Positions 1-8,536 are shown, counted from the stretch's first letter. The stretch: DNA of 64,000 nucleotides from an uncultured Methanolobus sp. (GCF_963665675.1 NZ_OY762426.1:62001-126000); one strand, 5' to 3'. Notes: generated by a model not told the origin, from the sequence alone. Numbers and translations: made by a program.

Positions 1-243
1 TACTATCTCACATGCTCTGGCATAACTAAGATTGAATCCCAATGCCTTACAAAAAGAACGGGTGCGCATACCCCAGACCACATAGCTTAATGCATGCACA
101 AATGCAGCTGCAAAAATATATTCCGGTTTTATTTTCAGGAGTGTAGACAAGGTCTCTGAATCAAAAGTAAAAACAACTACGATTAAACCTGACACAAAGC
201 TTATCAGCAACGATATGAGGATCCACTTACCTATTTTGTTCAT
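1..243 (-). CDS. Flippase-like integral membrane protein (LPG synthase TM/UPF0104-like), N-terminal part
   Basis: The first 81 codons of a membrane protein that continues past the left edge. ATG at 243. The visible part has a short basic start (MNKIGK), a hydrophobic helix at about residues 7-25, a second at about 45-58 and then a basic loop (RTRSFCKALG). This matches the first two helices of the large lysylphosphatidylglycerol-synthase-TM/UPF0104 family, which in archaea includes proteins linked to surface glycolipid or S-layer glycan assembly. It lies 97 bp downstream of a sugar-nucleotide transferase on the same strand, which fits a role in glycan building or lipid-linked sugar handling. 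The family call rests on a short fragment and is tentative. Confidence 0.55.
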   Translation of the reverse strand, partial: MNKIGKWILISLLISFVSGLIVVVFTFDSETLSTLLKIKPEYIFAAAFVHALSYVVWGMRTRSFCKALGFNLSYARACEIV

Positions 244-340
244 GACCCAACCTGCGTGTGATTGTATGAGATGTAGAATGATTATGAGGGGATTGATGGT
301 TATTTTTGTTCATCCCGGATAAACCTGCCTGAACTAAAAT

Positions 341-1492
341 TTAATCACCAAGCATATCTTCCTTAACATTGTTTCCTGTTGAAATAGAGATTTTAGGCCA
401 TATTTTGACGTCAGAGTGAACTGTTACATCGTTTTCTATTTTGACTTCAGGACCTATAACAGTCCCATTTTCAAGACTGCAATTATCCCCAACTGTTGTG
501 CCATTATCTATTATGGAACCCGAGACATTGGAATTTCGACCAATGAATACGTCATTGAACAGATAAGATGATAAGATACGGGTATCGTTACTTACCGTAC
601 AGTTGGAACCAATAGCAGTATAAGGCCCAACAAGGACATTATCGCCAATAGTAGTGTTTTCACCAATCACTATAGGACCAACAATGGCAGAATTTGAACC
701 AATTGTCACATTATGACCCATTGAAACAGGACCTTTTATCCGGGCATCCATAGTCTTAAAGTGACCTTCTATAGTAGTTCCGGGAAGTGACTCCAGCATC
801 CAGCGCTGTGCTTCCCTATAAGCCTTTGGACTCCCGACATCAGTCCATCTGCCCCTTGCAAGAATGCCGTTAATCTTCCTACTTTTCTCAAGGATATCAG
901 GGAACAGATCCTTGGCAAAATCGTATTGTTTACCCTCTGGAATCCAGTCAAAAATTTCAGGATCACAAACATAGATGCCTGTACTTGCAAGATTACTAAA
1001 TATTTCACCAGGGCCGGGTTTTTCATGGAATCGTCTTATTCTGTTATTTACATCCATATCTGCAATACCAAATTCACGCGGATCGTCAATAGATAAAAGA
1101 CCGATCGTAACCAGAGCATCCGTCATTTCATGAAACCTGTACATTTCCCTGAGATTCAGGTTCAGGACATGATCGCCACCCAATATTATAAAAGGGCCGT
1201 CACTGAGGTATTCCTCTGCATTTTTCACACCTCCGGCAGTTCCCAGTTTGTCTTTCTCATAGACATAGTCAATGTGAACTCCGAATATTCTCCCATCTCC
1301 CAGTTGTTCTTCAATCTTGTCAGCCATATACCCCAGAGTAATAACTATATCATTGAAGCCTTCCTTTGAAAGATGTTCTATAAGGTGAACAACTGAAGGT
1401 TTGTTTAGAATAGGAATACTTGGTTTTGGCCGGGCAAATGTTAAGGGACGAAGTCTTGTCCCTTCACCACCACACATAATACAGGCTTTCAT
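341..1492 (-). CDS. Sugar-phosphate nucleotidyltransferase with C-terminal left-handed beta-helix
   Basis: A 383-residue NDP-sugar pyrophosphorylase. It activates a sugar-1-phosphate with an NTP to make an NDP-sugar for surface glycans. The N-terminus carries the nucleotide-binding signature GGEGTRLRPLT (residues 8-18), then the PKPSIPILNKP segment and the GGDHVL metal site near residue 105. From about residue 245 the protein changes to hexapeptide-type repeats (GHNVTIGSNSAIVGP and similar), a left-handed beta-helix as in GlmU-like and mannose-1-phosphate guanylyltransferase-like archaeal proteins. Sugar and base specificity cannot be read from sequence. A TATA-like stretch (ACATATAAG, minus strand) lies about 30 nt before the ATG with no clear Shine-Dalgarno, so the message may be nearly leaderless. 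It probably shares a transcript with the flippase-like gene. Confidence 0.85.
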   Translation of the reverse strand: MKACIMCGGEGTRLRPLTFARPKPSIPILNKPSVVHLIEHLSKEGFNDIVITLGYMADKIEEQLGDGRIFGVHIDYVYEKDKLGTAGGVKNAEEYLSDGPFIILGGDHVLNLNLREMYRFHEMTDALVTIGLLSIDDPREFGIADMDVNNRIRRFHEKPGPGEIFSNLASTGIYVCDPEIFDWIPEGKQYDFAKDLFPDILEKSRKINGILARGRWTDVGSPKAYREAQRWMLESLPGTTIEGHFKTMDARIKGPVSMGHNVTIGSNSAIVGPIVIGENTTIGDNVLVGPYTAIGSNCTVSNDTRILSSYLFNDVFIGRNSNVSGSIIDNGTTVGDNCSLENGTVIGPEVKIENDVTVHSDVKIWPKISISTGNNVKEDMLGD

Positions 1493-1565
1493 ATTTTAGT
1501 ATGAGGTTATTTTTTACTTATATGTCTAGCGGATTATGTCCAATAAACCAGTGATATGCAGGAAA

Positions 1566-1946
1566 TTAAACAACTATTACATCACTGCTACTGTCAACCA
1601 CCACTTCAAGTTCGCCTTCATATTCAGACACCGCTCCAAATATTAACAACCTGTCATTTATATTGACCATTGAGTCAACATTATTTGAACCGCTGTCAGA
1701 TGGTATAAACACTTTGGCACCACCCTGACCATAATCTACGTCCATTAGCAGATGATCACCTGAATATGTAAAGTGTTTTGAAAGCAGATCACCCTCCAGT
1801 CATACTTTGTCTCCCGGAACTGAAGATGAGCTGAAAGACAAAGTATCGTTTGCCCCACTTTCAGAATAAAAGAAAGTGTATGCAATGACCAGGGGAAAAA
1901 GAGCCATGCATAAAAGGATTACTACTATCTTTTCTTCTTTTTCCAT
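1566..1946 (-). pseudogene. Short membrane-anchored protein, reading frame broken by an in-frame TGA
   Basis: An ATG at 1946 opens a 126-codon frame that ends at TAA 1566-1568 but is cut by TGA at 1800-1802 (codon 49). The N-terminus is MEKEEKIVVILLCMALFPLV, one hydrophobic helix at about residues 7-25, followed by an acidic, Ser-rich external-looking segment. After the TGA the frame keeps good protein character (LEGDLLSKHFTYSGDHLLMD). The context GDKV-stop-LEGD suggests a former TGG Trp codon. The frame begins 13 bp after the FKBP lipoprotein gene on the same strand, so it was probably the second gene of that unit. I do not recognise a family. Methanosarcinaceae recode TAG rather than TGA, so recoding is unlikely; a recent nonsense mutation or a sequencing error are the options. 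Confidence 0.6.
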
Positions 1947-1959
1947 ATTTTGAACCTGA

Positions 1960-2514
1960 TCAGGCATCTTCAGGATTGTTTATAGAAACAAGTTCAATCT
2001 CAAAAGTAATATTCTTGCCAGCAAGACGGCTATTGAAATCAACAGTCACATTCGTTTCATTTATGTTGACAATGACACCAGAAGAAAACTGAGTATTAAC
2101 TGTTTCCCCAATAACAGGAGTTATATTTGCCGCTTCAAATGTTTCTATTGGATATGGCACTATAAGATAATCCTGCACCTCATAAGCTTCTTCGGGAGAG
2201 AGATGAACAGTTTTGTTTTCACCAACTTTCATACCAACAACCGCATTATCAAAGCCTTTAATCATTTGACCGGACCCAACGATGAAAGGCAATGGTTCAT
2301 AGATTCTAGCAGGATTATAAATTCCATTTGTTTCCGCAACATCGGACCTTGAGGTGTCAAAGACAGTACCATCATCATCAAGAATACCGATATAATTAAC
2401 AGAGACATTATCACCGGTTTGCACTACCCGGGAATTATCAGAATTGCCGGAATCCGTGCAGCCACTTGTCAGTAGTATACATACTAAAAGTAAAAAAAGA
2501 ATCATTTTTTTCAC
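1960..2514 (-). CDS. FKBP-type peptidyl-prolyl isomerase, lipoprotein
   Basis: A 184-residue secreted FKBP/SlyD-type prolyl isomerase, which helps extracytoplasmic proteins fold. The N-terminus is a lipoprotein signal peptide: MKKMILFLLLVCILLTSGC, with the lipobox LTSGC giving Cys19 as anchor. The FKBP core starts near residue 33 (GDNVSVNYIGILDDDGTVFDTS), and the FK506-fold hallmark FIVGSGQMIKGFDNAVVGMK spans about residues 76-95. The remainder, with GETVNTQF and VTVDFNSRLAGKNITFEIEL, is the SlyD-like insert and closing strand. It is divergent from the archaellin gene, with about 270 bp between. The gene directly downstream is broken by a stop codon. Confidence 0.9.
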   Translation of the reverse strand: MKKMILFLLLVCILLTSGCTDSGNSDNSRVVQTGDNVSVNYIGILDDDGTVFDTSRSDVAETNGIYNPARIYEPLPFIVGSGQMIKGFDNAVVGMKVGENKTVHLSPEEAYEVQDYLIVPYPIETFEAANITPVIGETVNTQFSSGVIVNINETNVTVDFNSRLAGKNITFEIELVSINNPEDA

Positions 2515-2784
2515 ATAATCACCAATTAAGTCAATTAATACATTTCATAACACTGGAAGCAGATCTCATAACCCACATCGAGAATTATTTTCATAGATGT
2601 AAAAGAGAGGGGTTTTGTTATATAAGATTACTGAAAAGTTTTGATTGAGCTATTTTGATGTTAGCAAATGTATATATGATTATAAATTGCGCAGAAAAGA
2701 TTAATATATAAAGGAACACAATATTAATGTGCAGTTGTTACTATATCACATTAGTTACTACACAATCATTCATTGGTGAAACAG

Positions 2785-3612
2785 ATGCAGCAGAATGATA
2801 CGATCAGAAAATACAAATCACACACCGGGGGGCAAATTGGAATCGGAACTCTTATAATATTTATTGCGATGGTCCTTGTTGCAGCTGTTGCTGCGTCAGT
2901 ATTGATTACTACATCAGGTGTTTTACAACAGGATGCCCAGGCTACCGGAAAAGAAGCAACCAAAGAAGTATCATCGAACCTCATGATACAGAAAGTTGAA
3001 GGTTTCAGGTCAAAAAACAGCAGTGCAGATATGGCAAATACGGTAGATCTCTTGAAAATAACCCTTGGGTTAAGAGCTGCAAGCGAGCCTGTTGACCTTT
3101 CTGCTGTTGTCATAAGTATTACAGACGGATACCAGACAAATAATGTGATTTATGCAGGTAACAAGAATAGCCTGGCACCTCGTGCGGACTTTGATGGAAA
3201 CATGTCAGGTTTCAGTACTGATAAGGATGTAAACCTTTACAAACTCGTGACTGAAAACACCACCATTGGAAATGCAGAGATAAATATAACCTATACGAAT
3301 GCACAATACTATTTTACAGTTGATACAATTAGAGACGAAGATGATTCATTTTCACAGAATTCTCCGGTAATTACAACGGGGGATTTTGTAGTAATCTATG
3401 TAGCTACAGTGTCCCCTACTTCAGTCAGCACAGGATATACAACACTCTACGAGATGAACGTCACATCCTCATTGCAATCTTCGGGTCTTAATCTTGAACC
3501 CCGCGCCTCCATTAACCTGGCAATGACACCTGAATCTGGAGCATCATCAAACGCAGATTTCATCCTTCCGACAACATTTGGAAGCTATGAAGCAGTGCAG
3601 CTTTATCCATGA
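2785..3612 (+). CDS. Archaellin (archaeal flagellin)
   Basis: Major-type archaellin of 275 residues, the filament subunit of the archaellum. It has a class III signal peptide: a charged leader (QQNDTIRKYKSHTGG), then the near-invariant archaellin stretch GIGTLIIFIAMVLVAAVAAS. By family rule a FlaK/PilD-type peptidase would cut after Gly-Gly, before Gln. Asn-X-Ser/Thr sites (NMSG, NTTIG, NVTS) fit N-glycosylation. The ATG at 2785 is chosen because GGTGA lies 5 nt upstream at 2775-2779; the in-frame TTG at 2773 would bury that site. Upstream are TATA-like TTAATATATAAA (about 2700-2712) and a repeated GTTACTA (2737-2743 and 2754-2760). No other archaellum gene is in the window, so the gene stands apart from any fla/arl operon seen here. 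Confidence 0.93.
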   Translation: MQQNDTIRKYKSHTGGQIGIGTLIIFIAMVLVAAVAASVLITTSGVLQQDAQATGKEATKEVSSNLMIQKVEGFRSKNSSADMANTVDLLKITLGLRAASEPVDLSAVVISITDGYQTNNVIYAGNKNSLAPRADFDGNMSGFSTDKDVNLYKLVTENTTIGNAEINITYTNAQYYFTVDTIRDEDDSFSQNSPVITTGDFVVIYVATVSPTSVSTGYTTLYEMNVTSSLQSSGLNLEPRASINLAMTPESGASSNADFILPTTFGSYEAVQLYP

Positions 3613-3656
3613 GCAGAGACACATCTTAAACAACTGAATATTGAAAAATAGTTTAA

Positions 3657-3728
3657 TGGACTGGTCGGGAATTGAACCCGAGGCCTCTACCATGCCAAGG
3701 TAGCGATCTTCCCCTGATCTACCAGCCC
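3657..3728 (-). tRNA. tRNA-Ala (GGC)
   Basis: A 72-nt cloverleaf on the minus strand. Acceptor GGGCTGG pairs with CCAGTCC and contains the G3-U70 wobble that is the alanine identity element. The anticodon stem CTACC/GGTAG encloses loop TTGGCAT, anticodon GGC. The T arm TCGGG/CCCGA carries the TTCAATT loop. The 3' CCA is not encoded. Discriminator A. Confidence 0.95.
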
Positions 3729-3907
3729 GGAAATATCAACTCATAGAACACATTATCTATCATAAATCTAACGCCATAAAATTACAGCTAACAGCTTCAT
3801 TATAAAAATTTATTTTAAATTTTCGATTTGGAGCGAAACGTTAAAGTACCTGTATGCGTATTTGGAGTGTCGCGTGATGAAGGCGGCACACGAAACATAA
3901 GCAAATC

Positions 3908-3981
3908 GGGCCCGTAGCTTAGCTAGGTGGAGCGCACGGCTGATAACCGTGAGGCCCTGAGTTCGAATCTCAGCGGGCCCA
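3908..3981 (+). tRNA. tRNA-Ile (GAT)
   Basis: A 74-nt cloverleaf. Acceptor GGGCCCG/CGGGCCC, D arm AGCTTAGCTAGGTGGAGC, anticodon stem ACGG/CCGT with loop CTGATAA (anticodon GAT), T arm CTGAG/CTCAG with loop TTCGAAT, discriminator A. CCA is not encoded. It is divergent from the tRNA-Ala gene, with about 180 bp between. Confidence 0.95.
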
Positions 3982-4408
3982 TTGTAAGCTTTTTTTCATT
4001 CATTCATTATAATTGCTTCTTAAGTTCCAAATGTATCTTTTTCTAAACCGTAATTATTCAGATTCATAATTCAAATTAATTCTTTGTTTCCAGATGAACT
4101 CAAAACATCAATGGTTCTTCTGTTATTTCTTTTTGCGATTCTTGTAAATATTTGTTTCCAAAAAATATTACAATTAATAATATATCATGAAAAATAGATG
4201 TTACTGACTTACTATTTTAATATAAAAAATATTAATATATAATAACTACCTATAATAGTAGTTAGTGTAAACCATGTTTCAGGGTACAGGCAGGACTTAA
4301 GCACACTATACCAATAATTTCAAAAAACAGACATGTCCTGCGCAATAAGACTTCTGAAAATACGAATCCGAACAAAACGAAATCAATTCATATAATCGGT
4401 GATTTACA
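3982..4408. other. A+T-rich intergenic region with a putative promoter and palindrome
   Basis: 427 bp with no supported gene. Position 4230-4242 is TATA-like (ATTAATATATAAT). It is followed by the perfect inverted repeat TAACTAC-N8-GTAGTTA at 4243-4264, then a leader of about 145 nt before the winged-helix gene at 4409. A short frame beginning ATGTTTCAG at 4274 stops after seven codons. The palindrome next to a TATA box may be an operator for the downstream regulator. Confidence 0.4.
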
Positions 4409-4783
4409 ATGAGAGAGAAAAAACCATACGGCATGAGTGAAAAAGAGTACGAAATAGTAGAATTACTCAGAAAATTAGACATAAACAGACCTGTGGCCCT
4501 GACTCTTGCCTGCCTCTCCAGTGGAGAAGAAATAACCTCCCGTGAAATAGAAAAAAATTCAAGTCTCAGGCAGCCTGAAGTCAGCATAGCAATGCGATAC
4601 CTTAAAGATAACAACTGGGTGAACATTCGGGAGGAAAAGAAAACCGAAGGAAAAGGCAGGCCTGTTAAACTTTATAAACTTATTACACCACTGGAAGAGA
4701 TTGTGCAAAGCATTGAACAAAGAGTCATTCTTGAAAGCAGGTCCGTACTCAGTAACATAGAAAAGCTGAAAAGGCTCGCATAA
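4409..4783 (+). CDS. Winged-helix transcriptional regulator
   Basis: A 124-residue predicted DNA-binding protein. After a short lead (EKEYEIVELLRKLDINRPVA) a winged-helix domain covers about residues 25-95: the recognition-helix region TSREIEKNSSLRQPEVSIAM, then the wing REEKKTEGKGRPVKLYKL. The remaining 30 residues form a helix (IEQRVILESRSVLSNIEKL) suited to dimerisation. The fold resembles the ArsR/MarR/TrmB-like regulators abundant in methanogens; the ligand is unknown. ATG 4409 has GGTGAT six nt upstream. It sits just before the aconitase-family gene at 4943, whose promoter holds a strong palindrome, so it is a candidate to bind there. A terminator-like hairpin follows the gene. Confidence 0.75.
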   Translation: MREKKPYGMSEKEYEIVELLRKLDINRPVALTLACLSSGEEITSREIEKNSSLRQPEVSIAMRYLKDNNWVNIREEKKTEGKGRPVKLYKLITPLEEIVQSIEQRVILESRSVLSNIEKLKRLA

Positions 4784-4801
4784 TCCTTTGCTTTAATTAT
4801 A

Positions 4802-4835
4802 TTTGCTGCTATATGCAGCAAAAACTATTTTTTCA
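4802..4835 (+). terminator. Hairpin plus T-run terminator after the winged-helix gene
   Basis: A perfect 8-bp stem TTTGCTGC/GCAGCAAA with loop TATAT (4802-4822) is followed within a few bases by a run of six T's (4828-4833). It lies 20 nt past the stop codon at 4783. Position and shape fit transcription termination. Confidence 0.55.
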
Positions 4836-4891
4836 GATCGAACATAGCATTAATGAATAATTGTTCTATCGAAGATTTTAAGTTAATAAGG

Positions 4892-4914
4892 TAGTGTACA
4901 TTGTCAGTACACTA
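4892..4914. promoter_or_regulatory. Perfect palindrome downstream of a TATA-like box, putative operator of the aconitase-family gene
   Basis: TAGTGTAC-N7-GTACACTA, 8 of 8 bases matching, at 4892-4914. The A+T-rich TATA-like stretch TTTTAAGTTAATAAG lies directly upstream (4877-4890), and the gene starts 28 bp downstream at 4943. A protein bound here would cover the transcription start, as archaeal repressors do. It does not match the NrpR operator GGTA-N6-TACC, so the regulator is unknown; the winged-helix protein encoded just upstream is a candidate. Confidence 0.55.
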
Positions 4915-4942
4915 ATTTACATTTATAAATGGAGTCAATCTT

Positions 4943-6184
4943 TTGAGCACTATAAGTGAGAAAATATTTAGCCGTGCATCCGGTAAGAATGTGAAAGCAA
5001 ATGATTTTGTGATCGCAAACGTGGATTATGCCATGGCACATGACGGTACAAGTGTCCTTGCAGTGAAGTCTTTCAAGGAAATGGAAGAAGAAAAAGTATG
5101 GAATCCTGAAAGAATTGTCATACCTTTTGACCATCTTACACCTGCAAACACAGATACAACTGCAACTTTACACCACGAGATTCGCGAATGGATCAAAGAG
5201 CAAAAAATAAGCAATTTCTACGATGTGGGTGAGGGGATATGCCACCAGTTGCTTCCTGAAAACGGATTTGCCCTCCCCGGAAAACTTGTAGTTGGAGCAG
5301 ATTCACATTCATGCACTTATGGAGCATTTGGAGCTTTTGGGACCGGAGTCGGTGCCACTGATATGTCCGAAATATTCGCATCAGGAAAGCTCTGGTTCAA
5401 AGTCCCTGAGAGTATAAAGATAACAGCAAACGGCAGTTTTAAGGACGGCGTTTATGCAAAGGACCTCATACTCAAAATAATAGGCACACTCGGAGTTGCT
5501 GGTGCAACCTACAAAGCTGCTGAATTCTGTGGAAATGCCATTGATTCCATGTCCATGTCAGGCCGGATGACCCTTAGTAACATGTCTATTGAAATGGGAG
5601 GAAAAGCAGGAATAGTGCCACCTGACAAAACAACATTCAATTTCCTGAAAAGCATTGCAGCAGAGGACTATGAACCTGTTTATGCCGATGAGAACGCTGT
5701 TTATTCAAATGAATACACCTTTGACGTCAATGAGCTTGAACCACAGGTAGCCTGTCCACATCAAGTTGACAACGTGCAGGATATTTCAGATATCAAACCT
5801 ACAAAACTTGACCAGGCATTCATAGGCACCTGTACCAATGGCAGACTGGAAGACCTGGAAGTTGCTGCATCTATCCTCAAGGGAGAAAAAGTTGCCATAC
5901 GCACACTGGTCGTACCCGCATCCCGCAATATACTGATAGAAGCTATCAGGAAAGGAATAATTGAGACACTGCTGGAAGCAGGAGCTGTTATCGGCTCGCC
6001 GGGATGCGGACCATGTCTTGGAGGACATATGGGAGTTATCGGAAAAGGCGAGACCTGTATTTCCACAGCCAACAGGAACTTTAAGGGAAGAATGGGGGTT
6101 GGCGGTTTTATTTACCTTGCATCCCCCGCAACTGCAGCGGCATCTGCCCTTACAGGCGAAATTACTGACCCGCGCGAAATCTGA
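4943..6184 (+). CDS. 3-isopropylmalate dehydratase/homoaconitase large subunit
   Basis: A 413-residue aconitase-family large subunit, the length typical of archaeal LeuC/HacA. It isomerises isopropylmalate (leucine pathway) or homocitrate-series acids (coenzyme B and 2-oxosuberate synthesis). The three [4Fe-4S] ligands are in place: Cys297 in FIGTCTNGR, and Cys355 and Cys358 in [11 protein letters not shown]. Substrate-loop motifs [20 protein letters not shown] and PFDHLTPAN are intact. Start is TTG at 4943, with GGAG eight nt upstream; the N-terminus then aligns with the family ([11 protein letters not shown]). The small subunit that carries the specificity loop is not adjacent, so LeuC and HacA cannot be separated here. 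The perfect palindrome at 4892-4914 suggests single-gene regulation. Confidence 0.88.
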   Translation: MSTISEKIFSRASGKNVKANDFVIANVDYAMAHDGTSVLAVKSFKEMEEEKVWNPERIVIPFDHLTPANTDTTATLHHEIREWIKEQKISNFYDVGEGICHQLLPENGFALPGKLVVGADSHSCTYGAFGAFGTGVGATDMSEIFASGKLWFKVPESIKITANGSFKDGVYAKDLILKIIGTLGVAGATYKAAEFCGNAIDSMSMSGRMTLSNMSIEMGGKAGIVPPDKTTFNFLKSIAAEDYEPVYADENAVYSNEYTFDVNELEPQVACPHQVDNVQDISDIKPTKLDQAFIGTCTNGRLEDLEVAASILKGEKVAIRTLVVPASRNILIEAIRKGIIETLLEAGAVIGSPGCGPCLGGHMGVIGKGETCISTANRNFKGRMGVGGFIYLASPATAAASALTGEITDPREI

Positions 6185-6222
6185 TATCTTATTAGTGCAT
6201 ATATAAGAGAGGAGATAGCAAA

Positions 6223-6426
6223 ATGGAACTCGATAAAGCAAAACTTGAGCACCTGATTGGACACTGGATAGAACATAATGACAGCCATAGTAAAAGTTTC
6301 AATGAATGGGCAGACAAAATTGAAGCTGCAGGATACCCAGAACTGGCTGGAGATATCAGGAAAGCTGCAATCAAAATGGATGAATGTTCCGGTTTGCTTG
6401 GAACTGCCAGAGAGAAGCTTGAATAA
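6223..6426 (+). CDS. Small helical protein with an HWIEHN motif
   Basis: A 67-residue acidic, all-helical protein that begins MELDKAKLEHLIGHWIEHND. I do not recognise a characterised family with confidence, although similar short HWIEHN proteins occur in anaerobes. Histidines at the start of helix 1 (H10, H14, H18, H22) and the Cys/His-poor second half suggest a metal- or cofactor-binding helical hairpin, but that is inference. GAGAGGAGATAGCAAA precedes the ATG, a strong ribosome-binding site. It lies 38 bp after the aconitase-family gene and 13 bp before a cohesin-like surface protein, so the three could share a transcript, although no functional link is evident. Confidence 0.7.
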   Translation: MELDKAKLEHLIGHWIEHNDSHSKSFNEWADKIEAAGYPELAGDIRKAAIKMDECSGLLGTAREKLE

Positions 6427-6439
6427 ACAGGATGTGCTA

Positions 6440-7222
6440 ATGACAAAGACGATTTTCAATTTGTTTGCAGGCATGATGCTGGCAGCATGTATTGTCTGCC
6501 TCTGCGGAGTTGCCAGTGCTTCCACAAGTGTCAGCATACTGCCATCGGTGGAAACCGTCACTCCGGGAGAAGAGTTCACACTGGACATATACGTCAGGCC
6601 TGACACCCAGATAGCGGGTATTCAATTTGACCTGATTTCAGATTGTTCACTTATCACCATTGAAAGTGTTGAAGAGGGAGATTTATTTTCCAGCACAGGC
6701 TCACCTGTTATGTTCAATCCCGGAACCATTGACAGTATAGATGGAACTATAACGGACCTGAACGGCATTCTTATGATGGAAGGCAGTACAGCAGAAGAAG
6801 GCACTTTCTGTACAATAAAACTGATAGCTGCAGAAGATACAGGCACCTGCCAGCTCAGGATAGAGAATATTGTAGTTGGAGATAAGAATGGAAATGAACT
6901 GGATGCCGTTACATATGATGCACTGGTAAGCATTAGTGACGAAACTGAGAACTCTGACAAAAACAATGATGACGACAATGATTCGACGATTATTGTTAAA
7001 CAGAATGCGAATAAAGATTCACCAGTCAATGAAGAAACAACTCAGGTTACTGAAAAGGAAACAACACTTCAGAGTGTACAGGATATCGCAAAAAGTATTG
7101 ATACACAGGAACCAGTATCTGTACCGGAAGCTGAAAGCAATACGTCAAGTGTCAGCATACTTGCAGTTGCAGCCATCGCATTCTTAGCCCTGGCATATGT
7201 GCTGGACAGGAAAAGGAAATAA
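6440..7222 (+). CDS. Cohesin-domain-like secreted protein with C-terminal membrane anchor
   Basis: A 260-residue cell-surface protein. Signal peptide at about residues 1-28 (FNLFAGMMLAACIVCLCGVASA). A beta-sandwich of the cohesin type spans about residues 30-165: start VSILPSVETVTPGEEFTLDI, middle IAGIQFDLISD, end GNELDAVTYDALVSI. Then comes a low-complexity Asp/Asn/Thr/Glu linker (about 165-235, including DKNNDDDND) and a C-terminal helix with a basic tail (ILAVAAIAFLALAYVLDRKRK), a membrane anchor. ATG 6440 is chosen because the signal peptide starts there; the longer upstream frame overlaps the preceding gene. Cohesin-like modules are common in Methanosarcinaceae surface proteins. No dockerin partner is visible in this window. 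Confidence 0.85.
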   Translation: MTKTIFNLFAGMMLAACIVCLCGVASASTSVSILPSVETVTPGEEFTLDIYVRPDTQIAGIQFDLISDCSLITIESVEEGDLFSSTGSPVMFNPGTIDSIDGTITDLNGILMMEGSTAEEGTFCTIKLIAAEDTGTCQLRIENIVVGDKNGNELDAVTYDALVSISDETENSDKNNDDDNDSTIIVKQNANKDSPVNEETTQVTEKETTLQSVQDIAKSIDTQEPVSVPEAESNTSSVSILAVAAIAFLALAYVLDRKRK

Positions 7223-7291
7223 CATAAAGAAAGGGAAAATGATCCCTTTTAACTTTTTTAACTAAATAAAAGTAAAAATGTGACTCTGTGC

Positions 7292-8536
7292 TTATCTTCC
7301 AAGTTCTGCATGAGCTCTTGCAAGATGACCGGCAGCCTGCGCACCAATAAGTGAGATCTCACCTGCCAGCACAGCGCAGGCAATGATCTCTGCAAGCTTT
7401 TTAGCATTGGAACCTGGCGGAGTTCCTGACCCGTTAACACCTAAAAGACGCAGGCATTCATGCTGGGTTCCAAGATTGGTACCGCCTCCTACTGTTCCCA
7501 GAGGCATTGCAGGAATAGTCACAGAACAATAGATATCACCATATTTTGTCAATTCCATAGTTGTAATGGTACTGCTGCCTTCAACCACGTGGGCAGGGTC
7601 CTGACCGCACGCAATGTACATCGCAGCTATAATGTTTGCAGCATGTGCGTTGTAACCAAGAGAGCCAGCCCGTGCAGAACCAAGAAGGTTCTTGCGATAA
7701 TTCACCTCTACCATAGTCTCAGGTTTGCATTTAAGGCGCTTCTCCACAAGTTCCGCAGGTATTGTTACATCTGCAACAACGGTCTTTCCTCTTCCAAGAA
7801 TGTTGTTTATTGCCGAGGGTTTCTTGTCAGTACACATATTGCCTGAAAGTGAGACAGGAATTGCACCAAACTCATCTTTTATCAGACTGAGAACCGCATC
7901 TGTTGCAATTGTCACCATGTTCATGCCCATGGCATCTTTTGTATCATAGGAAAAACGTACGTACACAGAATTGCCAGTCACAAACGGCTTGACATCCAGC
8001 AACTCACCAAAACGGGTCGTTTCAGATGCTTTTGCCTTCATTCGGGAAAATACTTCAGGGTCCTGCACCCAGTCAGCAAATTCCTTAGCTTTTATAACAT
8101 TTTCCAGCCTGAACACAGGAGCCCTTGTCATAACATCCTGGAATACCCGGACATTTGAACCACCTGACTTAGTTATAACTGAACAGCCCCTGTTCACACT
8201 GGCAACAAGTGCACCTTCAGTTGTTGCAAGAGGAAGGCGGAACTCATCGCTGGCAAACTCTCCATTCACCTTAAGTGGGCCTGCTACACCCAGAGGTATC
8301 TGGATCACACCTATCATGTTCTCTATATTTTTTTTAGTTGCATTCTCAACGTCTATTGAAAAATTTTGAATATGGTCGAAATTAAATCCTGACGATTCCT
8401 CAAGAGAAAGTCTTCTGAGCATGACAGCCGTTTCCTTATCAGTAAGGCCGTCAAGTTTATGGTAGGATATTTCCCCGGAAATGACTCCTTCAAGCAACTC
8501 TTTTTTTTCCCTGTTCAAATCCATTCTTGATGTCAT
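7292..8536 (-). CDS. hmgA: 3-hydroxy-3-methylglutaryl-CoA reductase (class I)
   Basis: A 414-residue HMG-CoA reductase. It reduces HMG-CoA to mevalonate with NADPH, the committed step to archaeal isoprenoid lipids. Class I features: substrate loop ENMIGVIQIPLGVAGPL (residues 72-88), catalytic Glu107 in TTEGALVASVNRG, Lys238 in SGNMCTDKKPSAIN, Asp313 in GQDPAHVVEGS, and C-terminal catalytic His404 in AAGHLARAHAEL. The cofactor motif DAMGMNM is at 201-207. Length matches other soluble archaeal enzymes that lack the eukaryotic membrane domain. ATG 8536 has GGAG seven nt upstream. It is monocistronic as far as can be seen, convergent with the cohesin-like gene. Confidence 0.97.
   Translation of the reverse strand: MTSRMDLNREKKELLEGVISGEISYHKLDGLTDKETAVMLRRLSLEESSGFNFDHIQNFSIDVENATKKNIENMIGVIQIPLGVAGPLKVNGEFASDEFRLPLATTEGALVASVNRGCSVITKSGGSNVRVFQDVMTRAPVFRLENVIKAKEFADWVQDPEVFSRMKAKASETTRFGELLDVKPFVTGNSVYVRFSYDTKDAMGMNMVTIATDAVLSLIKDEFGAIPVSLSGNMCTDKKPSAINNILGRGKTVVADVTIPAELVEKRLKCKPETMVEVNYRKNLLGSARAGSLGYNAHAANIIAAMYIACGQDPAHVVEGSSTITTMELTKYGDIYCSVTIPAMPLGTVGGGTNLGTQHECLRLLGVNGSGTPPGSNAKKLAEIIACAVLAGEISLIGAQAAGHLARAHAELGR

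Noticed and set aside
2773..2784. TTG start for the archaellin, four residues earlier
   Set aside because: It would overlap the GGTGA ribosome-binding site that fits ATG 2785.
3874..3907. GTGATGA before tRNA-Ile, as a C/D-box RNA
   Set aside because: A C box-like match is present, but no D box CTGA at a suitable distance, no C'/D' pair and no terminal stem.
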